From Morella rubra (Eukaryota > Streptophyta > Magnoliopsida > Fagales > Myricaceae), in assembly GCA_003952965.2 (NCBI GenBank), contig CM025854.1, forward strand, positions 24,459,344 to 24,523,343: a stretch of 64,000 bases of DNA, written 5' to 3'. Both the position numbers and the translations under genes were made by a program. The notes under the pieces are model-generated. The model searched no databases. It was not told the origin of the DNA and saw only the letters and a list, made by a program, of their open reading frames with translations. Positions 35,901 to 49,200 of this stretch are shown one piece after another; the first letter of the stretch is position 1; each line of letters opens with the position of its first letter.

Positions 35901-37992
35901 ATCTGTTTGAGTGATGTCTGAAATAGATTATATCAATAACTTGATCTCCTATTCGACCATAGTAAAAATGGTGTTCAAAATTTTCAGAATATGTGTTTAT
36001 TTACATTCCGTTAGCATATATGATGGCTTGATATGCATAAGAGCAGATGATATCTACGTAGGAGTTCTAGTCTAACTTAAGTAATAGCACACAGACCAAC
36101 AGCTTGATGTTATACAATCTGGTAGAAATAATTACGTACTGTTCTTTGCCACCGGATCTTCTAACCATTTCTCTGTGTTTTACAGAGCCTTTTGGACAGG
36201 GATAGACCTATGCATACATGCCATTGAGTTGAAATCAGGAAAGATGACAAAGAAGTTAGCCACTAATGCAAAGTTAGGGTATGGAAAAAGTTATTGCAAG
36301 GTACTGGTAAAAGAGCGGATCCAGCTATAAAAAATGGTAACTCTAGAAACTTTCTTCATTCCCTTTTTACTAGAAGCTGGTCCAAGTATTAAGTCCATAA
36401 ATCTCAGTTTATGCGAGCGCTAAAAACATCTGTAATTTCCTTTTTGAATGAATTTCTCAATAAAGAATATGCCTAAATGCTTGGTAACTTTATGCAAAGC
36501 ATCCATTTCTCACCTCTACAGAAAGATCTAGCTCAGTCATGGCCTCTCGAACCCTCCGGCAAAACGGGCATGCCTCTGTTGACACATTATAATTGAAGAC
36601 TTAAACTTCCAGAAATGTAACCAGTCGCTGAAAACAACTTGCTCAAACTACTGAATAATCATTAACAATCTGCACCGCATAGTACAAGAAATTGGTTGAA
36701 GTAACCTATCTTGAAAACTATCATGAAGTATCTTGAGTATTAGATGACTTGCTTCTTCATTATGGTCTAAACATACCAATATCTAACTGTACATCCATGA
36801 TTAATCATAGGATACCTTCCAATTGCAAATCATTGTTCCAAAAACATTCTTGATCCTCATAACTCAAAAACCACATGAGACAAAATGCATTGTTTCCCCT
36901 TGCAATAAACATCAATCATGACTCTTAAAATACATGAATGTGTAATCACGTAGAACCTTACCAAATTCAAAGAGTTGCAAACGTAGAGGAGGATCTAAAG
37001 TGGGGGTCTCTTGGCTGTGTAGAGTCTCTGATAGCACTTTTGATCCCCATGGAAGTCTTGCCAAGGAGGACATTGAAGAAGTTGCTACCTACATACAGAA
37101 ACAAAAGCAGAGGTGTCTGAGTAAGCTAGAAGGTGAAACTTTTCAAAAATCAAAGCGTACCTAGCGCAAAATTGATCATCCTGGTATAAAAAGCGCATGC
37201 ATGCACTCAAACATACTTCAACATAACATATGCAGCGGCACAACAAAAAAGCATGCAAGCGACTGAACTCTAATGATATTGGTAATCAAAATAGGTTCTT
37301 TAAGTATTATCTTCTACGCATCTAGACTATGTTCGTACCAAGTGATGCTTAGTAATTCTAAAAAAAATTATCCGCCCTATCTTTTTATTCCCCTTGATTT
37401 TTGAACCATAAGAATGAATATGGAGTTTTAAATTCTGAAAACACGACAGCTCTTAAGTCTCAAAAGCGATTACCTCCAAACCATAATTCCGTTCTCGAGA
37501 AGGATCTCCCCCCTGCAAAAAACAAGAAAAACTGAAGAGTTAACAAGATGATGGGTACTACGGCAAAAGGTCGTACAATCCAATCTAGAATAAAGCAAAA
37601 AACGCATACAACAAAGCTTTTGCGAGAAGTAGAGTAGTTAGTGAGTCGCCACGACAGAGATAAATACTCACAGAGAAGAGCTTAAGCAGGGGACAAAGCA
37701 GGGACAACAAACTATTCGATGGGTTGCTACCACTACTGGAAACTTCGTGCGAAGATTGGGCAGATGGCTCGTGGTCGGGTTCTGAATGGGCAGATTTTGC
37801 ACGAAATCTGCTTCTTCTGTGATAAACCCAATCCCCATTTCTCAACAACCTACACGAAAATGGAGAGACTTTCGAAGTAGAAACCAGAGTTGAAGTGCTT
37901 GGGAACGGAAAATTGTGAACCTTTGTTGGAATATCTTGAGGTGGCCAAGTCGAGAAATAGGACTGAGAGCATGTCAGATATAACAATGGCAT
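32971..37992 (-). CDS. Plastid-type thioredoxin-fold protein with two GST N-terminal-like domains
   Basis: Ten exons: 37992-37672, 37512-37474, 37088-36962, 36575-36514, 36207-36140, 35830-35781, 34597-34531, 33890-33767, 33535-33419, 33066-32971. They join in phase into 356 residues. The N-terminus is rich in Ser, Thr and Arg with few acidic residues, as in chloroplast transit peptides. Domain 1 has LQLFEFEACPFCRRVREAMT, with a CPFC redox site at Cys165-Cys168, then QFPFLIDPNTGISLYESGDI. Domain 2 repeats the fold (YARIVREALCELELPYILHN, then VPFFIDPNTGVQFGDY) but has no CxxC. It resembles the Arabidopsis At5g03880-type thioredoxin family protein; its substrate is unknown. The start at 37992 (agaATG) is preferred; an ATG at 38103 is in frame but has poor context. 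Confidence 0.91.
33903..33928. repeat. (GA)n microsatellite
   Basis: About 13 GA repeats in the intron just upstream (minus strand) of exon 8 of the thioredoxin-fold gene, only about 13 bp from its acceptor region. Confidence 0.9.
34231..34435 (+). mobile_element. tRNA-derived SINE in an intron
   Basis: The head reads ggttagctcggctggtaagg, matching a Pol III A box, followed about 40 bp later by caattcgagtcacc, a weak B box. A non-tRNA body follows (gcccagggttaaccgtgcac, cacccgt-like GC-rich stretch), then a tail with cttgttaccgaaaaaaataaaaa. The total is about 200 bp. The base composition is clearly GC-richer than the surrounding intron. It lies between exons 7 and 8 of the thioredoxin-fold gene, antisense to that gene. 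Target duplications are not clear. Confidence 0.75.
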
Positions 37993-38362
37993 TCTATCTG
38001 TATTTTGGGTGGTTGGTGGCGCCTCGTCTGCTTCACTGCCTGAAAAAATACGGCTGGGCTGTTTCCATGGAATTGACCGTCCATGGAAGATGGGACCCGG
38101 CATTCACTTAAGACGTGAGTGATAACCAAATTAATGATAAATATTAAAAAATAAGAAATTATAAACATGAATGATAACACTAATCATAGTCTTAAGACAC
38201 TTTTCTGCTCTTCACTATATATTCCCACGCCGACATTTAGGCCGCGGCCCGCGTAACTTCGCTTTTCCTCGGCTTTCAGGGGATCCAAAACAAAATAGAA
38301 CCTTTTTGTTTTTCCTTGGCATTTGCCAAACGAAAAACAGCACGAACAAAAGAAAGGAAGAA
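37993..38362. promoter_or_regulatory. Shared head-to-head promoter region
   Basis: Only 370 bp separate the start codon of the minus-strand thioredoxin-fold gene (37992) from that of the plus-strand NDUFAF5-like gene (38363). Both core promoters and both 5' UTRs must fit here, so it is probably a bidirectional promoter. An AT-rich stretch at 38115-38165 and a GC-rich stretch at 38220-38285 (ggccgcggcccgcg) are visible. Confidence 0.6.
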
Positions 38363-41300
38363 ATGAGAACTCTCGCTCTGTTTCAGAAAAGCTCTCTGTC
38401 ACTGTGGAGAAGAGGGAGACAATTGCCGTACCGTATCTTCTCATCCGGTCTCTGTACGGACATAACAACCACCACGCCCAACATCGATGAGGTCCAGAGC
38501 TCAAGGGTCAAGATCTTCGATCGCCACCTCAAGCAGAAACAGGTAAAGTCTCAAAATTTTTCGTACTATTTCTTCTTATTCTAAATTCTCCAAGGCACCG
38601 TTTTGTTGCCGTCGTCCCAGAAATCACTTCTTTTCGGGCTTTTACGAATGACCAGGAAACCAAGCTTTTGTTAGGTTTGCTTCTAAAAGAAATTGATGTA
38701 CTTGTCCGCTTCGCAATGCTTTCCGAACGATGAGCCATTTTCCGCGAGAAGTAAAGGAATTTGGTATTTTGAAGATTTTCACCGTGTTTTATATTTGCCG
38801 TATGAGAGAATTTGTCCGAAAGAAAAGGTAGTACTATGGTTACATTCGTATGTTATAGGTTTATTTTCGTTCATAATTAAAGATAATTCAAAAAGAAGAG
38901 GAAAATAGTTAGGCGTAGAATTTTGCCACTAATTTTTGTTTGGTTTCGAAGAAATGTGGGAAAGGAAAAGAATGTCAAAGTTGGAATTATTCTCTAAAGC
39001 TGACGCCTTAGTTTAAAATTTTTTGAAAAACTGTTAGGGATGTGTGTGAAGTTGATACATAATTGAATCCTTGATAGTGCAGTGCTTAAGTCCCAAAAAT
39101 GGTGCAGTGCATAGTTGATACATTTTTTGTTATTCTAATGTTGTTTGTTTCTTGGTGGCAGCGAGATCGAGCGGCTTGGTTGATGCATCCTAAGGATTGT
39201 TTTGTTGATGCTGTTGTTGAGAATTTGTTGGATCGCCTGGAGGTAGAAATAAGCATCTATTGTTTGTTTGGATGTTCTCCATGTTCTGCAGTGTTTCTAT
39301 GGCTTGTACAACTATGCTTTTGCGTCATTGTTATTTTATTTTGCCTTTGGGTGCTTTCGAATTATGGCTATTATAATAGGTAGAACTCCTTTTCAAGTAA
39401 TATCTGAATATAGAAATCCTTGATGCTAGAAATTGATTAAAAAACTTCACCCATTAGATTGTTCTGTGATAACTTATTTGAAAGACTCGGCCAGTTTTAA
39501 TAGTACAACCAAGTGCAATGGCGCATTAGAGAGTGGCAGTATCCTAATACTACTGGTTGTTCTAGAAAATGCTTTTCATGTAACCCATTTACCGTACATG
39601 AGGCCTGCCTAAAAGGCTTTTAGGATATGCCAATATTTACTGGATAACGTTTCCTGCAATTGGATCCTCATTAATTGAGTTTTGGTAAATTTGTCTTTTC
39701 TTCGGGCTTCAAGATCTTTGGAAATGCATTTTGTTTTCCATTCTCTTTTTCTCTTTTTTCAATTTTCCTCATGCCTCTTCCTCATTTTTTCAGTTTCCAT
39801 GAAGTTATACAGTTGTAAAAAAAGGATTTGATTTCCTGGTGTTTACTTCTTTATTTTTTTTTCTTTGAAAAAAAGAATTCTAATGAAGATACAATTGACA
39901 TGATTCCATTGATAAACATTGTTCAGAGCAATTTCCATATCATATGCCCATTATAGCTTCAGACTGTGTCCTTTTTAGGTTTATGTCAGCTACTCGTTTG
40001 CCTTTGACAGGATTGTAAAAAAGCATTTCCAAGAGCATTATGTTCGGGGGGTTCATTGGAAGCGATCAGGCGTTTGTTACGTGGTCGTGGTAAGACCTGA
40101 ATAATATTTTGTCCCTTCCAACCATGTATCTAGCTTTTGCTTACAGGTTGCTGTGTAATTAGTTATTTTTAATCAGTAAATAATTGAGAGGACTTTTCAG
40201 GATGTGAATTAGGAAGAACTAGGAGATCCTGGATTTGATACTTTGGAGATGATGAAATTCCTGGAATAGAAACTGTCGTAATTCGAATCTGTGTGAAGGC
40301 TCCATGTTTCAGCTTTTATGCATTTTTTTTTCTGTGAAGAAAGTCTTGATGCAGTGATCGAGGAAGATGCCAAGTGTACAGATAGAGCTAGGTGGTCTGT
40401 TGTCTTTGTATTTGTATATTTCACCATTTTGTACGTTGTTTACCTGTCCTGTTTTTTCTCCTCTCCCTATAATGTGCTGTTTTTATGCCAAGTGTACAGC
40501 TTTTTACCCTTGTAGATTGTAGTAACATAAACAGTTTCCATATTGACAGGTGCCATTGAAAATCTCATTATGATGGACACATCATATGACATGGTAAAAT
40601 TGTGTAAGGATGCTGAGAAAGATATGGAGAATGGAAATATTGAAGCCTCCTATTTGGTGGGTGATGAGGAGTTTTTGCCTGTCAAAGAAAGGTGCGTGTA
40701 GATCTAATTTTCTGTTGTAGATTCAAGGGAAATGAGCTTACACTGAGGGAGCTCTATCTCACTTTTGAACTCTGTATTTTTTATTTGAAGCTCTCTAGAT
40801 CTGGTAATTAGTTGCCTGGGGCTGCACTGGACAAATGATCTTCCAGGAGCCATGATACAGGTACATCATCTCAGTTTCAGTTTTCTTTGCACATTATGCA
40901 ACAAATTCATCAAATTTGATGGAAGAAAACATTCAAGAACTGATGTAATATATCGTGAAAGTGGCATGGGAACAAATGTATAACATCTGTATTTGGATTT
41001 TATTTTCTGTGTGTTGCAGATGCACAAATAGTGAATACACATGTCAAAGTTACATGTTTACGAAAACAGAAAGTCTAGTATTACCATTTGATTCTTTATC
41101 TTTATTCTGCAAACTTATGATTGCAGAATATTGAACGTACACCTTGAGCAAATCACATTGATTATTTTCTTTAATCTTTTAAAATCTTTGAATCTTTTAT
41201 GCATAAATCAAATCTGAAGCAATGCCAAGGTTATATCATTTAGAAATTTTGAAAAATCCCAGTTTAGACCCAATTGACACTTAAGAGGTGAATGAGTGTT

Positions 41301-44300
41301 TACCTCCAATTAAAACTCTATGTGATAGTTTTTGAACATGTTCAAAATCTATCAAGTCTAGATCAGGACAACGACAAACAAAATCAACAAAATAATATGC
41401 GGAAAAATAAATCAAATATCGTTTATACGAAGGCGAGAATTTTGTTGACAAAGTGGAAAACTTTTGAAGAACTCTTCAAAAGAAAAAATACTCCGGGCTG
41501 TTAGTGTCACCTAAAATCTATTAAGAAGAAAACTATACAAACGATGATTTAGACACAACAAAACTTTTGCAGACTCTAACAACCCGATGTAATAATCTGA
41601 ATGACCCACTTACCCCAACAATTGGCAGATAGGAAATATTGTAATGCCTCTGCATCGTAGATCTCGAGAATTACCAGTATTTAAAATCAAGTGAGATAAT
41701 CTCATTAGGACTCAAAAAGAACATTTTAATCAGGATAATATTGTATTGTCACTCTTGGTTAAAATCTCGAGTGTCACAAGTGCTTATCCTTATCCAATAA
41801 TGCAATCTCATCAGAAATTATAAAGATCATGTTTGAACACTTTAGACTCATTCTCGTGAAGAGACATAATACAACTCAATTTGAACTACCATTTGACACG
41901 CCAATACTCAACTATATGCTAACAAATTTGATAGCCACAAGTATATACATGGCATTGTTGATGCTGAAACAACGATTCTTGTTGCTATGGTAAAAATGAT
42001 GCCAGAAGTTTCCCCGTAATCGGCATACATTTTTCGTTTTTCCTTTTCCTCACGAATTTAATTGTCGCATTTCGTCAATATTGCCTCGGGTAAATACTTA
42101 TATGGGTGTGGCTTTGTCTAAGACACGTTTAACCTTGACAGAGTAGATTAGCATTGAAGCCAGATGGCCTATTTCTCGCAGCTATTCTCGGTGGAGAAAC
42201 GTTGAAGTTGTCTATTCCCTTCTGTTTATTTGCCTATTTAACTTAATTGAAGTTTTATTAATACGCAAATGCATGAAAATTTACTTAATTTCCCTGATTG
42301 CTCGTACCTGTGACTAGGGAGCTGAGAATAGCCTGCACAGTGGCACAAATGGAGCGTGAAGGAGGCATCAGTCCTCGAGTATCACCTTTGGCACAAGTAT
42401 GTTGTTGTTTAATTCATTTCGTTATCTTTATTGAGAAACATACTTTCATTCTTTCTAAATGAATCCTAGCTGTAGTATTTTTGCATTATAGGTGTCTTTT
42501 ATCTGTACATCATTCTCATACTTATGATTGTATATGTCACTATCTTGGTTAAAATCTCGAGTGTCACAAGTGCTTATCCTTATCCAATAATGCAATCTCA
42601 TCAGAAATTATAAAGATCATGTTTGAACACTTTAGACTCATTCTCGTGAAGAGACATAATACAACTCAATTTGAACTACCATTTGACACGCCAATACTCA
42701 ACTATATGCTAACAAATTTGATAGCCACAAGTATATACATGGCATTGTTGATGCTGAAACAACGATTCTTGTTGCTATGGTAAAAATGATGCCAGAAGTT
42801 TCCCCGTAATCGGCATACATTTTTCGTTTTTCCTTTTCCTCACGAATTTAATTGTCGCATTTCGTCAATATTGCCTCGGGTAAATACTTATATGGGTGTG
42901 GCTTTGTCTAAGACACGTTTAACCTTGACAGAGTAGATTAGCATTGAAGCCAGATGGCCTATTTCTCGCAGCTATTCTCGGTGGAGAAACGTTGAAGTTG
43001 TCTATTCCCTTCTGTTTATTTGCCTATTTAACTTAATTGAAGTTTTATTAATACGCAAATGCATGAAAATTTACTTAATTTCCCTGATTGCTCGTACCTG
43101 TGACTAGGGAGCTGAGAATAGCCTGCACAGTGGCACAAATGGAGCGTGAAGGAGGCATCAGTCCTCGAGTATCACCTTTGGCACAAGTATGTTGTTGTTT
43201 AATTCATTTCGTTATCTTTATTGAGAAACATACTTTCATTCTTTCTAAATGAATCCTAGCTGTAGTATTTTTGCATTATAGGTGTCTTTTATCTGTACAT
43301 CATTCTCATACTTACGGTTTGATGTCCTTGATTCACTTATATATGTTACACCTATCATTACTACCCAAAAGGTTAAAATGTATTAGAGTATGAATCATTG
43401 CATTGTGTGTTTTGGTTGACAGATTTTCTTTTGGCTTCCATAACCACTTGCAAACTAAGTTTTGATTTTGACTATTGCGATTTCAAAATGTTCTGAGAAA
43501 TAAACATCAATTGTACAACCTTTGCGACACTGAGAGACCAATCAATAGATTTTTGCCTATCTTGTTTAGGTGAGGGATGCAGGCAATCTTTTGACTAGAG
43601 CAGGCTTCAGCCTTCCAGGTGTTGATGTTGAAGAATATGTTGTTAAATATCCAAGTGGTAAGCATATTGCTATCATCATACAATGTTTGTTAAGCATAAG
43701 TTCGTACCCCTTACAAAACGTTGCATGATAAGAACAAAATTGACTTCTGGTTTACTATTGTTCTTGTTCTTGTTCTTGTGGCTTCTTCTTCTTCTTCTTC
43801 TCTCTCTATCTCTTTTTAAGTGTATTTAGAGAAGCCCTCGCTTATTTTCTTCTTAATTCTTTTTATTTCAAAAGATTTAATTGCAAGATCTATAGCATTT
43901 GAGTCCATCTCTCTGTTGCCCATGTGCTTTTTCTATCAGCTGTGATACTCCATGTTGTGTATATTGTGAGATTGATGCTCAGATCTAATCAAGCTCCTGC
44001 AATTTATTTTCATAAGAGAGGGTGAAGTGTTGGTGAGGGGTCAATATAGTTATCACATGAAATATTTCCATAGAAAATGACATTCGAATAATTTCAAAGC
44101 CCATTTTGTTGTCAAAGAATGCACAGCTGCGACAGAAAGGTATGTCCTCATTGAAGTGTCTTGTTGAGTGCTGGAAGTGGTTGGATTACACACTTATTGC
44201 TGGAATTTAAAAGTAAATCGAACCTGGAAAACTTGGGAACCAGCTTGCCACGTAATGTACTTGATGCAAATCTACATTTGTCATTGGATCAATCTTCTAT

Positions 44301-45177
44301 GAAATATATTCTCGTTATCCCTTTCTTGCTTTCATGGAATTTTGATATAACTTTTTTTAATGATAATTACCTTTATATCTCCACTATGCCTTCTTCTTAG
44401 TGTTTTTTAATATACATTTTTTTCCTATCTGTTTAGTGTAGCTCTGGAGCTGATAGAACATTTGCGGGCAATGGGTGAAACTAATGCTCTTCTACAGAGG
44501 AGTCCTGTGCGATTCTATTTTTTCTTTTTGAATGCTGAGCATCCTTTTTTCCCAATCAAGTCTGATTTGAAAGTATATGTTTTTATCAATGAAAACAGAT
44601 CCTAGAGAGAGAAACAGCCCTGGCAACCGCAGCTATTTATGACTCCATGTTTGCAGCAGAAGATGGCACCATCCCTGCAACCTTCCAGGTGAACATAATT
44701 TCTTACTTCACTAACAACATTTTCCTTGCTACGTTATAATGGAACTGTGGAGATTGAAAATAAATGTTTTCTGCAAGGCTAAACAATTTTAATGTGAAGC
44801 GAGATATTACTCTCTTTAGCAATTTAGGGAATACACAGATCAAGACTCTAGAGTTCTCGGTCATTAGTAGATCGTTTGCCAATAACCATTGTATATGTCC
44901 ATAGCCCAGAAGGAAAGTATCACAGAAGGTAGATGTGCAAAGTTTCAGTCCACATAGTGATAATGTGGTCTGTACTTCACATCGAATCTATTTGGCTTAT
45001 GTAAGCAGTCAAGCAAGTTCTAGTCTATATGTATCCTATTTTTGACACGGCTCGTGGTTGTAGGTTATTTACATGACCGGGTGGAGGGATCATCCTTCTC
45101 AGCAGAAGGCCAGAAGCAGGGGGTCTGCCACCATATCCTTCAAGGACATCCAGCAGCAGCTTGGAAGAGAGAGTTGA
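38363..45177 (+). CDS. NDUFAF5: NDUFAF5-like mitochondrial complex I assembly factor (SAM-dependent), with duplicated exon pair
   Basis: Mitochondrial SAM-fold protein; human NDUFAF5 hydroxylates an arginine of complex I subunit NDUFS7. Exons: 38363-38542, 39162-39242, 40011-40089, 40550-40691, 40791-40860, 42142-42206, 42318-42396, a second copy of these last two at 42932-42996 and 43108-43186, then 43570-43657, 44442-44506, 44599-44688, 45064-45177. With one copy the product has 350 residues, the family length; with both, 398. The N-terminus is Arg/Ser-rich, a mitochondrial presequence. Landmarks: [62 protein letters not shown], and C-terminal [14 protein letters not shown]. Every exon has GT-AG borders and keeps phase. 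The duplication is described separately. Confidence 0.9.
41754..42524 (+). repeat. 771-bp direct duplication, copy 1 (includes two coding exons)
   Basis: This stretch recurs at 42544-43314 with a constant 790-bp offset and no difference that I could find by eye. It begins tcttggttaaaatctcgagt and ends cattctcatactta. It includes NDUFAF5 exons 42142-42206 and 42318-42396 with their splice sites. Confidence 0.95.
42544..43314 (+). repeat. 771-bp direct duplication, copy 2
   Basis: Second copy, separated from copy 1 by about 19 bp (42525-42543). It repeats both exons at 42932-42996 and 43108-43186. The 144 coding bases keep phase 0 at both ends, so inclusion adds exactly 48 codons. Confidence 0.95.
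43757..43815. repeat. Pyrimidine microsatellite (TTCTTG)n/(CTT)n/(CT)n
   Basis: A compound microsatellite in an NDUFAF5 intron: three ttcttg units, then six or so cttctt units, then ctctct. Confidence 0.85.
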
Positions 45178-45535
45178 CCTCTGTCTCTCTCTCTCTCTCT
45201 CTCCCCATTTTCCTTTAGATTGAATTTTCAACCCGAGTGTCATCAGAAAGCTCTAATACCTTATTTCTTCTTCTTCTTCCTGTTCATTGCCATGCCTTTT
45301 TACTTTTTCCAGTTGCCCACTTGTCAGACTAATTAATATTTTCAATGATATTCTTCATGAGATGGTTAGCAACAAGAAGAAACCCCATCGTAAGGAAACC
45401 TTTGATGATAAATAGGCAAATACGGTCTTTTTGAAGGATTTATATTTCATGGCTTAAAGTTGATTTTTGTTATGTACTTTGTTGCATCTCTTATTGAATT
45501 GCTGCATTCCAGAAGAACAGGACTCTTTTGCAGAT

Positions 45536-45729
45536 CGGCTAAAACAAAATAAGAGGCCGTCACTGACTAAATGTGATTAATAAGTCCGTGTTTGTATTTA
45601 CCTGTGAACGACTCCAAGTCAACAGCATAAGTGAAAACAGACTCTTTTTTCGGCTAAAACAAAATAAGAGGCCGTCACTGACTAAATGTGATTAATAAGT
45701 CCGTGTTTGTATTTACCTGTGAACGACTC
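45536..45729. repeat. 79-bp direct repeat pair, 115-bp spacing
   Basis: 45536-45614 and 45651-45729 both begin cggctaaaacaaaataagag and end tgtgaacgactc, with no visible difference. They lie between the NDUFAF5 3' end and the AlgH-like gene, in its upstream region. Confidence 0.92.
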
Positions 45730-46235
45730 GTCGTCGATACAAGTGAAGTGAGAAACAGCACGTAGGATGATTGGAGGAAAAAGATAGCCTTGTAGAATTG
45801 GAGGAGAAAAAAAAAAAAAAAAAAGGGAAGGTAACAAACAAGAGAAAAACGGAAAAAAGGCAGACGTCCAGAGTGGGGGTCAATTTACCCGCCAGCGCAC
45901 AACTATTGAGCAGATAGCAAGCAGTGCTAGTTTACGCGTACAATGCGCACAACAAAAACCTCCACACAAACACACTCGGGACCCGCCCCATGCACAGTCA
46001 CACAACACAATTCGGTTTAAACAAGCATATTCTCTCCCTTTCTTTCGTTTTCCTCACTCTCAGTGCGAATTGGTGTTTGTTTGTTTGTTTATATATATAT
46101 ATATCCGTTACAGATTTTCTCACCCATCTTTTTCTTTCTCATCGTTTCCAACGTCAGATACTGAAAGAGAGGAGACACTGAGGAAGGCAGAGAAAATTCG
46201 AGTCCATTTTCTGGGAAAATCGTTTTGGACGAAGG
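45730..46235 (+). promoter_or_regulatory. Upstream region of the AlgH-like gene
   Basis: A TATA-rich run, tatatatatatatat, at about 46090-46104 lies roughly 135 bp before the start codon at 46236 and could be the TATA element. An 18-bp A run sits at about 45808. A pyrimidine-rich leader (ctttttctttctc) follows the TATA run, as in many plant 5' UTRs. Confidence 0.5.
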
Positions 46236-49200
46236 ATGGATCTGTGGGCCGTGCGTGTTAAGACCTCCACTCGAACCCCTCTCTTGCTCAGAAACTCGTT
46301 TCGCGAGGCACCCATTTTGTGTAAGCTGGGAAGAAAAGCCAATTATTCTCGGAGAGTAGAGGATTGGGGGTCCTTTGAGATCAGGGTTTCAAGGAGGCGC
46401 AGGGTTTCCTCTTCTTCCTCTTCGTTGGTTGTCAGAGCTATGGCAAAGAAGAATCAGGAGAACTCGGGTATGCAGTATTTATCTTTTTTCTTTTTTCCCT
46501 CTTCTTTGTTGTTCTGGAGTTTGCATGCAATTTTCGTGGATTTCGGATTTGGTTTCAATTATAGGTTTCTCTGGGTCTGAGTGATGTGTGTGAGGTTTTG
46601 TTGGTCTTATGGTGTCGGATTTTTGTTCGACATTTCCAAGGTTGACCTTTAGCAATGTTTAGGAGCTGATATAATTGGGGAGGATAGAACTGATGATCAT
46701 ATAAAAATACCCATAAATTCAAGTACCTTTTATCAATAGTTGTGTGTTTGAAAAGAGCCACAACAAACAAATTAAAACTTTAATCCATCTTTTTGGGTTT
46801 TATGTTTGTGTAGTTGTAAGCAACCAAACATGGCTCTTTTGGGTGGGATAGAGAGTCTGGAATAAGGTTGGGAAGACGGAATTGCGCCTGCAACTGTTAG
46901 CGCATGTGAGATCACTCACTACAGAAAATCATTCAATTTTGTGAGAGTCTGGAATAAGGTTAGCAAGAAGGAATTGCAACTGAAACTGTTAGCTTCGCAT
47001 GTGAGATCAGTCACTACGGAAAATCATTCAATTTGGCCGGAGGCCGTTTGAAAATGTGGTGAATATAATGGTTTTTTTTTTTTTCAAGTTTCAATTATGT
47101 AGGTATTTGAGTGAGAGGTAATGATTCTGATTGTTGGAGAATGTAAAGATCTATTGGGACAAGTTCAGTGGTTTATTACTGAGGTTTAAATCTTAGAACC
47201 ATCACATATTTCAAATATCAGGAAATTTATTTAGTATTGAGGACTGATGTGGAAAAAGTGAAGGTCCCATTCTTTTTTCTTTTGTGGTATTTTTTTTTCT
47301 CCTTTTGAGTGGAGAATTTTTTTTATTAGTCCATAAAAAAATTGAACCAAATCTGTTAACATTTAAAATTGCTTGAAATAATGATGTCCGGGTTGAATGG
47401 TTAGCTAAATGAACTAGCTTATTTTAACCTGAGGTCGGATATTTTGTTGTTTGGTCGAATTTGTTTTTTGTGTTTGATTTTTTTTTCTATTCAGTTGATT
47501 GAAGGTTTAATATGTTCAAACGTAGAGGCCATCTTTTATGTGGAGAGTAGGAAATGGTCATGTTCTGTATGCTTGAAGCAGGATGGATTCTCTTAGATTG
47601 TCTTTCTCAGTCAACTTAAGGAATTTGACCCGGGGATGTATCCAGAGGTTAAAAAACTTGGTCAGTTTGGCATTTTTTGTTACTTTATCTAAACACTTAG
47701 GTACAGTTGTATCTAGTTAGTTTTGTAAAGCTGAACAATGCAATCAGCCCGTGGTGACTCCTGCATATGACTAAACAACCTTGGCATATATCTTGGAGGT
47801 TATCTTCTGTCAATCCTACTTAACTCCTCATCTGAGTGTTCATGTCTTATATTCTATTTTTATGGAAGTATTTTTTCTTCCAAATTTTAGTCCCTTTTAA
47901 TAGGCATCATTCAATTGTTCTAAATTTAGAAACACTTCTCTACATGATTATAACACTATTATTATGTAGGTGGTCTGGTGGTGTACTGCCCACATCCTTT
48001 TCATGTAAATAATAAACGGAGCTCTTGCTCATCTTCTAGTATTCCCTTTAATATTGCCTTAGTCCTTTCTCTGTGTTTACATTGGTTTCCTTCGGTCTAG
48101 TAGTAACTAGAACTCATAAATATTAGCTTTGCAACTGCATGGTAGCAAACAACGACCTTATCTGGCAAAAAGTCAATGACTCATACAAAAAGATGGGGCA
48201 TTGTGTAACCCTTGGTGTAGCGTTGGTTATTGCAAATGGAACTTCACCGTCTCTCCTTTATTCATTCATATGGTAGCAGTAGTCTCTTATATTCATGCCT
48301 GATGTTGTCAATATATTCTCTTGATGCTTCTTTGATGCTCCACATAATTGTTTCTATTGGAATCATATTTGTAGTTCCCGTATTTATCACTCAATGCATC
48401 AGGTGGTGGCTGTCTGCAACCTTTCTCCCTGAATGCTTCTCTCTTTCCCAAGAAGGAACTTTTATTCCTTGGTTACTGGCACCGCCTCATACTTTTGCCT
48501 TGAGAATGCTTAACAGTCAACTGATGCAGTTGCAAATCATTGTTTCATGATATCTTTTATACTTTAAAATTTTACCTTAAATGTGCATATTGACTAAGTA
48601 AACTTTTGCTTCCTGAGAGATTATCTTTTTCAAATACCAGAGTACTCCACCAGTTGGGGGAAAAGACATGTTTTGATCACCACACGAGAATTTGACATTT
48701 TAGTGCTTGGTTGTTGACTAGATGCTAGGTGCTGACTCCATTAAAATTTTCTGCCTATGTCTTGCTTGCGTTTTCATCTGCTATTTGACAAAGTAGTTTC
48801 CTAAAGCAAAGGCTTTTTATCCAGTTTGGTGGGTAGAATTTAGGGCAGTGCCAGATAGTTTTATCCTGTTTTTCTCATCAACAACAAATTCCTTGCCCAA
48901 AAATGATTGAGAAGCTTGAACACTGATCGAGGATTATGGGAGGGCAGATTTTTTCTGCTTTTGGAATTATGACGTTGATTCCATGTTTATCTAGTTATCG
49001 AGTTTGGCAATCAGAATGTGCTTCTTCAATGTCGAATGGAACAATTTTGCAAATGTTAGCCTTTGTTTGGTAGTAATGCTCATCGAGTATAGAGTAGAAT
49101 CGACTTATTTCAGGCATATCTGAATTTCTATCTGAGTAACTGAATGCAACTAATAAAAGGTTGATTTTTTCCTGAAATAAATGCAGGAAATGGTGATCGC

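Noticed and set aside
41292..41504. Open frame in an NDUFAF5 intron
   Set aside because: Lies within an intron, low-complexity Asn/Lys-rich translation.
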